Origin: DASVDK01 sp036381125 [NCBI: Thermodesulfobacteriota bacterium] | GTDB taxonomy: Bacteria; DASVDK01 | Reading direction: 5' to 3' | Length of the DNA: 8,079 nt | Assembly: GCA_036381125.1 (NCBI GenBank) | Contig: DASVDK010000021.1 | Location: 1 to 8,079, forward strand | The notes under the pieces: generated by a model | Told to the model about the DNA's origin: nothing | The model's database searches: none | The model's input: the letters and a program-made list of their open reading frames with translations, nothing else | In this document: one piece after another, positions 1-6,840 of the stretch | Numbering within the stretch: the stretch's first letter is position 1 | Layout of the letters: every line of letters starts with the position of its first letter | Position numbers and translations under genes: made by a program

Positions 1-1589
1 TCGGGGTCGCGCGGCGGCGTGGGCTGCACCGCCCCGCGCCCGCGGCGCGCCTCGTCGCCGCCGCCGCGGCGGCGCCGGCGGCGGCGCGGCTCGACCTCGC
101 CGGCGGCCGCCATCTGCCCGGCCGCCGCGGCGGCCCGCTCCCACTCGGCCAGGTCGTCGATCAGCTCGCCGCGACAGGCGAGGTCGCGGATGCGCAGGAG
201 CGTGAGGGCGTCGGGGAAGGCCGGCCGCCGCGCCAGCACCGAGGCGCGGCGCGTGTCGGGCTGTCCGACCATGCGCCAGAGGATGAAGAGCGCGCCCCGC
301 AGCGCCTCCGTGTCGCGCCGCGAGAGCGCCAGCCTGAGCGCCAGCGCGCTCGCGATGCCGTCGATGTCGGCCGCCACGCCGTGGCGGGCGCGGTGACGGA
401 CCGGACGGCCGCGGCCGCCGCGCCGGCCGCGCGAGTCGGGCTCGTCCTCGTCGCCGTCCTCGCCCGCGACCAGGAGATCGGCGGGGGGCGACCAGGCGGG
501 GAGCCCCTCGGGCCGGTCGAGGAGGAGCGGCATGGCGAGGGTGCCGACGAGCACCGCGTTCGAGACGCTGCGCCGCCCCTTGTCGAAGGCGTCGAGGGCG
601 GTGAGGTGCGCCTCGATGTTGCCCCAGAGGTAGGCCGCGATGGGGTTGCCCTCCTGCTGGAGCACCCAGAGGTTCTGCAGCTCGGGGAGGAGGACGCCGA
701 GGGCGCCCGTCTCGGCGAGCAGGCGCAGCGAGGCGCGCGCCGCGCCGCCGCCGAGGAGCCTGAGGACCTCCTCCATGATGCGCGGCGGCGCGCTCCGGAG
801 GATGTCGGCGCGGTGGCGGCGGATGGCCGACTCGGTGACCGGATCGAGCTGGAAGCCGAGGCGGGCGGCGAACTTGATCGCCCTGAGCATCCGGATGGGG
901 TCCTCGCGGAACCGGATGTCCGGGTCGCCGATGGTGCGGATGACGCGCCGCTCGAGGTCCTCGCGGCCGCCGACGTAGTCGATGACCTCGCCCCGCTCGA
1001 CGTCGTAGAAGAGGCCGTTGATCGTGAAGTCGCGGCGGACGGCGTCCTGCTCGGCCGTGCCGAAGACGTTGTCGTTGCGGATGAGGAGGTCGTCGCCGGC
1101 GCCGTTCTCGACCGGGTCGATCATGGCGCGGAAGGTCGAGACCTCGACGATCTTCTCGCGGAAGAAGACGTGCGCCAGGCGGAAGCGGCGCCCGATGATC
1201 CGGCAGTTGCGAAAGAGCCGCTTCACTTCCTCGGGCCGCGCCGAGGTCGCGATGTCGAAGTCCTTCGGCGTGCGGCCGAGGAGGAGGTCGCGCACGCCGC
1301 CGCCGACGAGGTAGGCCTCGAAGCCGTGCCGCCGAAGGCGCCGCAGGATCTTGACCGCGTCGGTGTCGAGGAGGAAGCGGGGGATGACGCCGTCGGGGTT
1401 GCCCCAGGCGTCGAGGTCGTCGCCCAGCCCGTCGCCGCTCTCGGCGAGGGTCGCGGTCGGCGCGGCGGCCGGGGGTGCGTCGGGAGAGGGCGCCGGGGTC
1501 GACTCGCCCTCGGGCGAGGACGGACGGTCGGCCGCCTGATCGGCGGGAGCCTCGGGCTCCGGGCCGCCGGGGCGCTGGAATTCTGTCAT
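1..1589 (-). CDS. pcnB: Poly(A) polymerase I, 3' end cut by the window edge
   Basis: Adds 3' poly(A) tails to RNA, which promotes RNA decay; a cytoplasmic class II nucleotidyltransferase. 529 codons are visible and no stop is reached. Residues 94-115 hold the nucleotidyltransferase signature (LVGGGVRDLLLGR, then KDFDIAT) with the metal-binding pair D110 and D112. RRDFTINGLFYD (185-196) and RFREDPIRMLRA (227-238) are the following conserved blocks. IIGRRFRLAHV (131-141) resembles the poly(A) polymerase signature rather than that of CCA-adding enzymes. Residues 1-65 form a Pro/Ala/Glu-rich extension. Residues 377-404 are a charged low-complexity insert, acidic then Arg/Gly-rich. Residues 502-508 are seven consecutive arginines, starting the basic tail usual in PcnB. 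The ATG start is supported by AAGGTGA (1595-1601) five bases upstream. Identity is confident; the exact C-terminus is not visible. Confidence 0.93.
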   Translation of the reverse strand, partial: MTEFQRPGGPEPEAPADQAADRPSSPEGESTPAPSPDAPPAAAPTATLAESGDGLGDDLDAWGNPDGVIPRFLLDTDAVKILRRLRRHGFEAYLVGGGVRDLLLGRTPKDFDIATSARPEEVKRLFRNCRIIGRRFRLAHVFFREKIVEVSTFRAMIDPVENGAGDDLLIRNDNVFGTAEQDAVRRDFTINGLFYDVERGEVIDYVGGREDLERRVIRTIGDPDIRFREDPIRMLRAIKFAARLGFQLDPVTESAIRRHRADILRSAPPRIMEEVLRLLGGGAARASLRLLAETGALGVLLPELQNLWVLQQEGNPIAAYLWGNIEAHLTALDAFDKGRRSVSNAVLVGTLAMPLLLDRPEGLPAWSPPADLLVAGEDGDEDEPDSRGRRGGRGRPVRHRARHGVAADIDGIASALALRLALSRRDTEALRGALFILWRMVGQPDTRRASVLARRPAFPDALTLLRIRDLACRGELIDDLAEWERAAAAAGQMAAAGEVEPRRRRRRRGGGDEARRGRGAVQPTPPRDP

Positions 1590-1594
1590 ACAGT

Positions 1595-1601
1595 TCACCT
1601 T
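1595..1601 (-). promoter_or_regulatory. Ribosome binding site of pcnB
   Basis: On the minus strand this reads AAGGTGA, five bases before the ATG at 1589. It fixes the start that includes the Pro/Ala-rich N-terminal extension. Confidence 0.7.
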
Positions 1602-1623
1602 GCTAACACGCTAGGGGCTCGGT

Positions 1624-1641
1624 CCGATCGATACGGATCGG
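1624..1641. repeat. Inverted repeat in the pcnB leader
   Basis: CCGATC and GATCGG form a perfect 6-bp stem around a 6-base loop; with one mismatch it can be extended by two more pairs. It lies about 35 bases upstream of the pcnB start. It could be a regulatory hairpin in the pcnB leader or an operator; nothing in the sequence decides this. Confidence 0.4.
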
Positions 1642-1719
1642 CCCAGGCGCGGGGTACTGGCGCTCGCACGCGGGCGAGCCCCCGCGCGGCCGCCGGGCGC
1701 CGCGTCGAGAGTGGGCGCG

Positions 1720-1735
1720 CGCCGGAAAGCCGGCG
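1720..1735 (-). terminator. GC hairpin directly after the 72-residue gene
   Basis: CGCCGG and CCGGCG make a perfect 6-bp stem with a 4-base loop, starting one base after the stop codon of the small membrane protein. No T-tract follows on the minus strand, so it is at best a weak terminator or an mRNA 3'-end stabiliser. The 147 bases between this stop and pcnB contain this hairpin, the inverted repeat at 1624-1641 and the pcnB ribosome binding site; I see no clear sigma70 promoter there. Confidence 0.35.
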
Positions 1736-1736
1736 A

Positions 1737-1955
1737 CTAGCGGTACTTACCCTTGAGTGCGTCCGGCACGGCCGTGCTGCTGGGCACGCCGTTGCCGGCA
1801 CCGGTTCGGCCGTAGTTGAGCTCCCAACCGGTGGCCTTCGTGTCCGTGGCGCTCGTGCGGGCGAAGTTCGCGAAGAGGAGCCCGCCGATCAGGAGCGCGG
1901 CGACGGTCCAGACCCAGGGGTTCTGCCAGTCGGTCGGTGCGGTGTGCTCGGCCAT
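1737..1955 (-). CDS. Small single-span membrane protein, function unknown
   Basis: A 72-residue protein that I do not recognise. Residues 1-12 are polar and followed by an aromatic patch (WQNPWVW). Residues 14-32 form one hydrophobic helix (WVWTVAALLIGGLLFANFA), followed by a polar tail rich in Thr, Gly and Asn that ends in basic residues. The single helix with a small charged tail suggests an inner-membrane protein; orientation is uncertain. It starts 10 bases after the stop of the upstream exported protein, but no SD sequence precedes the ATG. It is therefore either translated by coupling with the upstream gene or from a leaderless transcript (see the -10-like element at 1963-1968). Codon use matches the neighbours, which supports a real gene. 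Product is a description only. Confidence 0.6.
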   Translation of the reverse strand: MAEHTAPTDWQNPWVWTVAALLIGGLLFANFARTSATDTKATGWELNYGRTGAGNGVPSSTAVPDALKGKYR

Positions 1956-1962
1956 ATGGCCA

Positions 1963-1968
1963 ATTCTA
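1963..1968 (-). promoter_or_regulatory. -10-like element overlapping a stop codon
   Basis: On the minus strand this reads TAGAAT, a 5 of 6 match to the sigma70 -10 consensus. Its first three bases are the TAG stop of the upstream 173-residue gene. Transcription starting seven bases downstream would begin at the ATG of the 72-residue gene (1955), making it leaderless. No good -35 hexamer is seen at 16-18 bases, so this is tentative. Confidence 0.3.
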
Positions 1969-2487
1969 GCGCGAAGCGGGCCCGGCGTGGACCGGCAACT
2001 TGACCGGGATCGCGAGTCCGGTCGGCGCCCGGTCGACGAGAGGCGCCCCGACGGCCGGCGCCTGGGCCGCCGCCGCCTCGCGCGCCATCCGGACCACCCC
2101 GTCGACAGTCCCGCGGAAGCGGGCGTCGGTGAGCCCCCGTAGCGGGGCGAGCACGGCGGCGCACATGAGCCCCCGCACGGAGACCAGGCGGGCGCCGAGG
2201 TCGGGGATCATGTCCGGGGAGAGGGCCGAGGCGACGAGCCGGACGTCCGGATCGCCGAGGTCGCTATCCCAGGCGACCACGCGCAGCAGGCCGGCCTCCT
2301 CGTCGGTCAGGACGGAGACGGCCACGTCGTCGACGGCGAACCGGAAGCCGCCCGGGACCGCCACCGCCTCGGGCGCCATCGCCTCCACGGCCTGCGTGAC
2401 CACGCGCACCGGCCCGTCCCCGGTCCAGGCGGTCGCCGGCATGCAGGTGACGAGCAGCACGGCGGCCAGGACGGTCGGGCGGCGCAT
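1966..2487 (-). CDS. Exported protein of unknown function
   Basis: A 173-residue protein that I do not recognise. Residues 1-22 look like a Sec signal peptide: two arginines, a hydrophobic core (TVLAAVLLVTC) and an ATA cleavage-like site near residue 20. C15 lies in LVTC, which is not a good lipobox because the residue before Cys is Thr, so a soluble periplasmic or secreted form is likelier than a lipoprotein. The mature part is small, with a predicted strand-rich section (about 28-75) and then helical Ala-rich segments (about 84-145). Its end (LAIPVKLPVHAG) is hydrophobic. No catalytic motif is visible. The ATG is supported by GAGGAG (2497-2502), nine bases upstream. It is followed after 10 bases by the small membrane protein, so the two may form a pair. 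It is separated from the glc operon upstream by a strong terminator and so has its own transcription. Confidence 0.7.
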   Translation of the reverse strand: MRRPTVLAAVLLVTCMPATAWTGDGPVRVVTQAVEAMAPEAVAVPGGFRFAVDDVAVSVLTDEEAGLLRVVAWDSDLGDPDVRLVASALSPDMIPDLGARLVSVRGLMCAAVLAPLRGLTDARFRGTVDGVVRMAREAAAAQAPAVGAPLVDRAPTGLAIPVKLPVHAGPASR

Positions 2488-2579
2488 CGGGTCGAGCTCC
2501 TCGGAGAGGTTGGGGTCAGGCGCGCTGTGCTATACGCCACCGACCGGGCACGGTTCTGTAATGCGGGTCACAGGTTCGC

Positions 2580-2609
2580 AAAAAAGCGCCTGGCTGTCCA
2601 GCGAGGCAC
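2580..2609 (-). terminator. Intrinsic terminator of the glcDEF operon
   Basis: On the minus strand GTGCCT pairs with AGGCGC (one G-T wobble). Inside this are a single C-C mismatch, then GCT pairing with AGC around a GGAC tetraloop. Six T residues follow directly (2585-2580). It begins 15 bases after the glcF stop. Stem, small loop and T-run are all present, so this is a convincing rho-independent terminator. The rest of the intergenic stretch (2488-2579) must hold the promoter of the exported-protein gene. A weak TATAGC element is visible on the minus strand near 2528-2533, without a convincing -35. Confidence 0.85.
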
Positions 2610-2623
2610 CTGTCGGTCGGCGA

Positions 2624-3982
2624 CTAGGCGTCGAAGCGTGCCGGCTCGGCCGCCGCGCCGTCGCCCGCCTCGTAGGCGCGCGCCAGGAGCTCCACCGGGT
2701 GCACGACCGGCATCCGGAGCCCGGCCCGGGCCATCCCCTTGGCGATCTGGATGAGGCAGCCGGGGTTGCCGGTGGCCAGCACGTCGGCCTTCACCTCGCC
2801 GATCCGCGACATCTTCCGGTCGAGGATGCGCATGGAGAGGTCGGGGTGGACGACGTTGTAGACGCCGGCCGAGCCGCAGCACCAGTCGCTCTCGCGGATC
2901 TCGGCGAGGGTCACGCCCGGGATCTGTCGGAGGACCTCGCGCGGCTCCTGCCGGACCTTCTGGGCGTGCGCGAGGTGGCAGGCCTCGTGGTAGGCGACGA
3001 CGAGGTCGAGCCGGCCGAGCCGGCCCCTGAGCGGGCCGCCGGCCGCGAGCACCTCCGAGACGTCGCGCACCCGGGCCGCCACTCGCTTCGCCCGCTCCGC
3101 CCACTCGGGGTCGTGCTCGAGCAGCTCCCCCCACTCCTTCATGACGGAGCCGCAGCCCGAGACGTTCGTGACCACGTAGTCGACGTCGGCCGCCTCGAAG
3201 GCCGCCACGTCGCGCCGGGCGAGCGCCTTGCCCCGCTCGAGCTCGCCCTCGTGGACGTGGAGGGCGCCGCAGCACCCCTGCTCGCGCGGGACGACCACGT
3301 CCCACCCGTTCTCGGAGAGGACCCGGATCGTGGCGCGATTGGTTGCCTGGAAGACCTCCCGCATGACGCAGCCGGCCAGGAGCGCCACCCTCCCGCGCCG
3401 CTCCCCCTTCGCGGCCGTGAACTCCGGCAGCGGCCGACGGTCGGCCGGCGGTGGCACCTCGGGCAGGAGGGCCTCGCGCCGGGCGTTCGTCGCGCCGAAC
3501 GCCTTCACGAGCCCGGTCCTGCGGGCGAACGCCTGCAGGCCGCTGCGCTGGTAGAGGCCGATCAGCGTGACGAGCGCGCGCAGGACCCGCGGGTTGGGGA
3601 GCACGAGGCCGTAGCCGACCCAGCGTGCGAGCCGCGAGGCGAGCGGCCGCCGGTAGTGACGCTCGATCTGGCCGCGCGCCCGCTCCATGAGCGAGCCGAA
3701 CTGCACGCCCGAGGGGCAGGCGGTCTCGCAGGCGCGGCAGACGAGGCACTTGTACATGTGGTCCACGAAGCTGTCGGTGATGCCGAGCTTGCCCTCCTGG
3801 ACCTGCCGGATCAGGTAGACGCGGCCGCGCGGCGAGTCCATCTCCGTGCCCAGCTCGACGTAGGTCGGGCAGGTCGGCAGGCAGAGGCCGCAGTGGACGC
3901 AGTCGAGGATCTTCTCCCGCGAGGGCGGGTCGATCTCGTCGAAGCCCGGCCCGGCCGGCCGCGTCGTCTCGGCGATGGCCAC
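2624..3982 (-). CDS. glcF: Glycolate oxidase iron-sulfur subunit GlcF
   Basis: The iron-sulfur subunit of glycolate dehydrogenase, 452 residues, somewhat longer than E. coli GlcF. It passes electrons from the flavin subunits towards the quinone pool at the membrane. Two ferredoxin-type 4Fe-4S motifs lie near the N-terminus: C28/C31/C34 with C38, and C79/C82/C85 with C89. Two CCG (heterodisulfide-reductase-like) domains follow, marked by C205, CCG at 237-239 and C277, and by C335, CCG at 368-370 and C409. The start is a GTG that overlaps the last base of the glcE stop (TAGTG). GGGAGG at 3989-3994 lies six bases before it and fixes this choice. The same frame stays open far upstream within glcE, but that extension is antisense-type shadow without homology. 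Last gene of the operon, followed by an intrinsic terminator. A D-lactate dehydrogenase iron-sulfur subunit is the main alternative. Confidence 0.92.
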   Translation of the reverse strand: MAIAETTRPAGPGFDEIDPPSREKILDCVHCGLCLPTCPTYVELGTEMDSPRGRVYLIRQVQEGKLGITDSFVDHMYKCLVCRACETACPSGVQFGSLMERARGQIERHYRRPLASRLARWVGYGLVLPNPRVLRALVTLIGLYQRSGLQAFARRTGLVKAFGATNARREALLPEVPPPADRRPLPEFTAAKGERRGRVALLAGCVMREVFQATNRATIRVLSENGWDVVVPREQGCCGALHVHEGELERGKALARRDVAAFEAADVDYVVTNVSGCGSVMKEWGELLEHDPEWAERAKRVAARVRDVSEVLAAGGPLRGRLGRLDLVVAYHEACHLAHAQKVRQEPREVLRQIPGVTLAEIRESDWCCGSAGVYNVVHPDLSMRILDRKMSRIGEVKADVLATGNPGCLIQIAKGMARAGLRMPVVHPVELLARAYEAGDGAAAEPARFDA

Positions 3983-5367
3983 TAGATCCCTCCCACGAAG
4001 CGCCCCGGGTTCAACCGCCCGTCGGGATCGAACTGCGCCTTGAGCGCCTGCATGAGCCTGAGCGGCGGCCCCACGGGGCCCCAGACGTCGACGGCCGCCT
4101 TCACGGCCGCCGGCGCCGATTCGACCACGAGGTGACCGGCGTTCCTGCCGCCCGAGCGCGCCACCTCGCGCAGGTCGCCGAGCGCCGCGGCGAGCGCCGC
4201 CGGCTCGCCGCAGAGCGCCACGCGGGCCGAGCCGCTCCCCGCCTCGGCCGTCGCGACCACGTCGGCCAGGCCGTGCGCCGCCCGCATCGACTCGGCGGCC
4301 GCGAGGAAGGGCGGCACCGCCGTGACGACGAGCGCGGCCCTCGCGATCGCCCAGCTCCGGCCGTCGGCGGCCAGGCGCGCCGGCGCGTTGCGCACCGCCT
4401 CCCAGAAGGCGGCCTGCCGCTCGCCGTCGAGCAGCCGGTCGTGCCGCACGCCGAGCCCCGCGGCCGTGTCGCGGACGGCGACGACCTGCGAGGCGACCTC
4501 GTCGGCGATCCCGCCGAAGGCGATGGCCACGAGCACCCGGCCGTCGGGCAACGCCGAGAAGTCCGGCAGCGCGCGGACCGCCCCTCCCGAGACGATCTCC
4601 ATCGCGGTCGGCAGGAGATGGGAGTCGAGCACCCTGGCGACCAGGCTGCCGGCCACGTCGAGGCTCGGCATCTCGACCACCCAGGTCCGCTCCTCGGCGG
4701 GCCTCGGGTGGAGCTTGACCGTCACCCCGGCGATCACCGCGAGCGTCCCGAGCGAGCCGATGTAGAGCTTGTTCATGTCGTACCCGGTGACGTTCTTGAC
4801 GACCTTCGCCCCGCCCTTGGTGATCGTCCCGTCGGCGTGCACCACGCGGATGCCGATGACGAGGTCGCGCGCCGTGCCGTACCGGAGCCGCGAGGGCCCG
4901 CTCGCGTTGGCGGCGAGGACGCCGCCGAGCGTGGCGCGGTCGGCGTGCGGCGGGTCGAGGGCGAGCCACTGGCCCGCCCGCCCGAGGTGGGCGTTCGCGT
5001 CGGCCAGGCGGATGCCGGCCTCGAACGTCGCCGTGAGGTCGGCCGGCTCGTGCTCCACCACCCGGTTCATCCGCTCGACGCTCGCCACGAGGTCGACCCG
5101 CGCGGGCGTCGCGCCGAGCGACTGCTTCGTGCCGCCGCCCCAGGGGGCCACGACGGCCCCGAGCTCGGTCGCGACCCGCAGGAGGGCCGACAGCTCCTCG
5201 ATCGTCCCCGGCCGTGCCACCACGGCCGGCAGGACGCCGTCGACGGCGTACCGGGGCCGATCGGCCCGCGGCGCCACCGCGTCGCGGCCGAGGACCTCGG
5301 CCACGCGTGCCTCGAGGCGCGCCGGATCGGGCGCCTGCGTCTCGGGTCGAGCCGCTGCCGTGGACAT
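3982..5367 (-). CDS. glcE: Glycolate oxidase FAD-binding subunit GlcE
   Basis: The second flavin-binding subunit of glycolate dehydrogenase, 461 residues, longer than E. coli GlcE (about 350). The FAD-binding (PCMH/FAD_binding_4) fold is visible. TIEELSALLRVATELGAVVAPWGGGTK lies at about residues 55-81. TLGGVLAANASGPSRLRYGTARDLVIG lies at about 146-172. KNVTGYDMNKLYIGSLGTL lies at 191-209. The protein ends with DPDGRLNPGRF, the GlcD/GlcE-type C-terminal signature. The ATG lies 11 bases after the glcD stop; its SD GAGGAG (5375-5380) shares bases with that TGA, so translation is probably coupled. Its stop overlaps the GTG of glcF by one base. Subunit identity is confident from the fold and the D-E-F order. 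Confidence 0.9.
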   Translation of the reverse strand: MSTAAARPETQAPDPARLEARVAEVLGRDAVAPRADRPRYAVDGVLPAVVARPGTIEELSALLRVATELGAVVAPWGGGTKQSLGATPARVDLVASVERMNRVVEHEPADLTATFEAGIRLADANAHLGRAGQWLALDPPHADRATLGGVLAANASGPSRLRYGTARDLVIGIRVVHADGTITKGGAKVVKNVTGYDMNKLYIGSLGTLAVIAGVTVKLHPRPAEERTWVVEMPSLDVAGSLVARVLDSHLLPTAMEIVSGGAVRALPDFSALPDGRVLVAIAFGGIADEVASQVVAVRDTAAGLGVRHDRLLDGERQAAFWEAVRNAPARLAADGRSWAIARAALVVTAVPPFLAAAESMRAAHGLADVVATAEAGSGSARVALCGEPAALAAALGDLREVARSGGRNAGHLVVESAPAAVKAAVDVWGPVGPPLRLMQALKAQFDPDGRLNPGRFVGGI

Positions 5368-5374
5368 GGGATCG

Positions 5375-5380
5375 CTCCTC
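5375..5380 (-). promoter_or_regulatory. Ribosome binding site of glcE inside the glcD stop
   Basis: GAGGAG on the minus strand, seven bases before the glcE ATG; its first two bases are also the last two of the glcD TGA. This layout indicates translational coupling and sets the glcE start at 5367. Confidence 0.75.
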
Positions 5381-6836
5381 AGAACCGCTGGGCCAGGCCG
5401 GCCGCCTCGATCGGGTGCGGCGCGCGGTGGGACGAGGCCACCTCGCCGCAGGCGCGCGAGGTGGGGAAGATCTTCCCCGGGTTCATGCGGCCGTCCGGGT
5501 TGAAGACCGCCCTCAGCTTGCGCATGGCGTCGAGATCGGCCTCGTCGAACATGAGCGGCATGAAGTCCATCTTCTCGATGCCGACGCCGTGCTCGCCGGT
5601 GATGCTGCCCCCCGCCTCGATGCAGGCGCGCATCATGTCGGCCCCGGCGGCAACGGCCCGCTCGAGCTGGCCCGGCTGGCTGTTGTCGTAGAGGACGAGC
5701 GGGTGGAGGTTGCCGTCGCCGGCGTGGAAGACGTTGGCCACCTTGAGCCCCTGTCGCGCGGCCGCCTCCTCGACGACGCGCAGGATCGGCAGGAGCCGGG
5801 TCCGCGGGATCACGGCGTCCTGCACGTAGTAGTCGGGGCTGATGCGCCCCATCGCGCCGAAGGCGTTCTTGCGCCCCTTCCAGAGGAGGGCCCGCTCCGC
5901 CTCGTCCCGCGCGACCCGGATCTCGCGGACGCGGCAGTCGCGCAGGACCCGCTCGACGACTGCCATCTGCGCGTCGAGTCCGGCGGCGAGCCCGTCGAGC
6001 TCGACGAGGAGCACCGCGCCGGCGTCGGTCGGGTAACCGGCGTTCACCGCCGCCTCCACCGCCTGGATGGAGAGGTTGTCCATCATCTCGATGGCGGCCG
6101 GGATGATGCCGGCGGCGATGATCCCCGAGACGGCGCGCGAGCCGTCGTCCATCTCGTCGAACACGGCCAGCACCGTCTTCACCGCCTGGGGCTTCTTCAG
6201 GATGCGGACCTCCACCTCGACCACCACGCCGAAGGTCCCCTCGGACCCCACGAACGCGCCGACCAGGTCGTAGCCGAGCGCGTCGCTCGCCCGGCCGCCA
6301 AGGTGGAGGCGCTCGCCGTCCGGCAGGACCACGTCGAGGCCCAGGACGTGGTTCGTCGTGACCCCGTACTTGAGGCAGTGGGGGCCGCCCGAGTTCTCGG
6401 CGACGTTGCCCCCGATCGTGCAGGCCTTCTGCGAGGCGGGGTCGGGCGCGTAGTAGTAGCCGTACGGGGCGAGCGCCTCCGAGAGCCAGAGGTTCACGAC
6501 GCCCGGCTGGACGACGGCGCGCTGGTTGGGGATGTCGATCTCCACGATGGACATCATGCGCGAGAGGCCGATCATGATGCCCCCCTCGACCGGCAGGCAG
6601 CCGCCGGAGAGCCCGGTGCCGGCGCCGCGGGGGATGAAGACGATCCCCTCCTCCTTGCAGAGGCGCACGACCGCCTCGACCTCCTCGCCGGTCCTCGGCA
6701 GCACGACGAGGTCTGGCGGGTGTTTGAAGCCGGTGAGGCCGTCGCACTCGTAGGCCGCAAGCTCGTCCGGGTCGACGATGACGGCGTCCGGCCCCACGAT
6801 GGCGCCGAGCCGGCCGGCGATGCGCCGCACGTCCAT
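5379..6836 (-). CDS. glcD: Glycolate oxidase subunit GlcD, FAD-linked
   Basis: The catalytic flavoprotein of glycolate dehydrogenase, 485 residues, close to E. coli GlcD (499). It oxidises glycolate to glyoxylate, and related enzymes oxidise D-lactate. N-terminal FAD-binding domain: PRGAGTGLSGG at 69-79, and PDPASQKACTIGGNVAENSGG-type block at 131-151. C-terminal FAD-oxidase domain: HAGDGNLHP at 371-379, GEHGVG at 414-419 and NPDGRMNPGK at 446-455. The two histidine motifs are those expected at the substrate and metal site of the family. About 25 residues after NPGK form an unconserved tail. The ATG is four bases after the stop of the ArsC-like gene, with AAGGGG (6844-6849) seven bases upstream. 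It is followed at once by glcE. All motifs are intact and I see no damage. Confidence 0.93.
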   Translation of the reverse strand: MDVRRIAGRLGAIVGPDAVIVDPDELAAYECDGLTGFKHPPDLVVLPRTGEEVEAVVRLCKEEGIVFIPRGAGTGLSGGCLPVEGGIMIGLSRMMSIVEIDIPNQRAVVQPGVVNLWLSEALAPYGYYYAPDPASQKACTIGGNVAENSGGPHCLKYGVTTNHVLGLDVVLPDGERLHLGGRASDALGYDLVGAFVGSEGTFGVVVEVEVRILKKPQAVKTVLAVFDEMDDGSRAVSGIIAAGIIPAAIEMMDNLSIQAVEAAVNAGYPTDAGAVLLVELDGLAAGLDAQMAVVERVLRDCRVREIRVARDEAERALLWKGRKNAFGAMGRISPDYYVQDAVIPRTRLLPILRVVEEAAARQGLKVANVFHAGDGNLHPLVLYDNSQPGQLERAVAAGADMMRACIEAGGSITGEHGVGIEKMDFMPLMFDEADLDAMRKLRAVFNPDGRMNPGKIFPTSRACGEVASSHRAPHPIEAAGLAQRF

Positions 6837-6840
6837 GACG

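Noticed and set aside
19-396. Arginine/serine-rich plus-strand frame at the left edge, and the CCG/CGG run near 55-95 as a repeat
   Set aside because: The run encodes the polyarginine and glycine tail of PcnB on the minus strand; it is coding low complexity rather than a separate repeat or gene.
2624-4969. Apparent 781-residue protein extending glcF into glcE
   Set aside because: The extra N-terminal part is out-of-frame shadow of glcE with low-complexity Arg/Gly sequence. The GTG at 3982 with GGGAGG six bases upstream is the start.
3982-6747. Apparent 921-residue protein extending glcE into glcD
   Set aside because: The extension overlaps the real GlcD frame and is Arg-rich without domains. 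The ATG at 5367 has its own SD and the family start.
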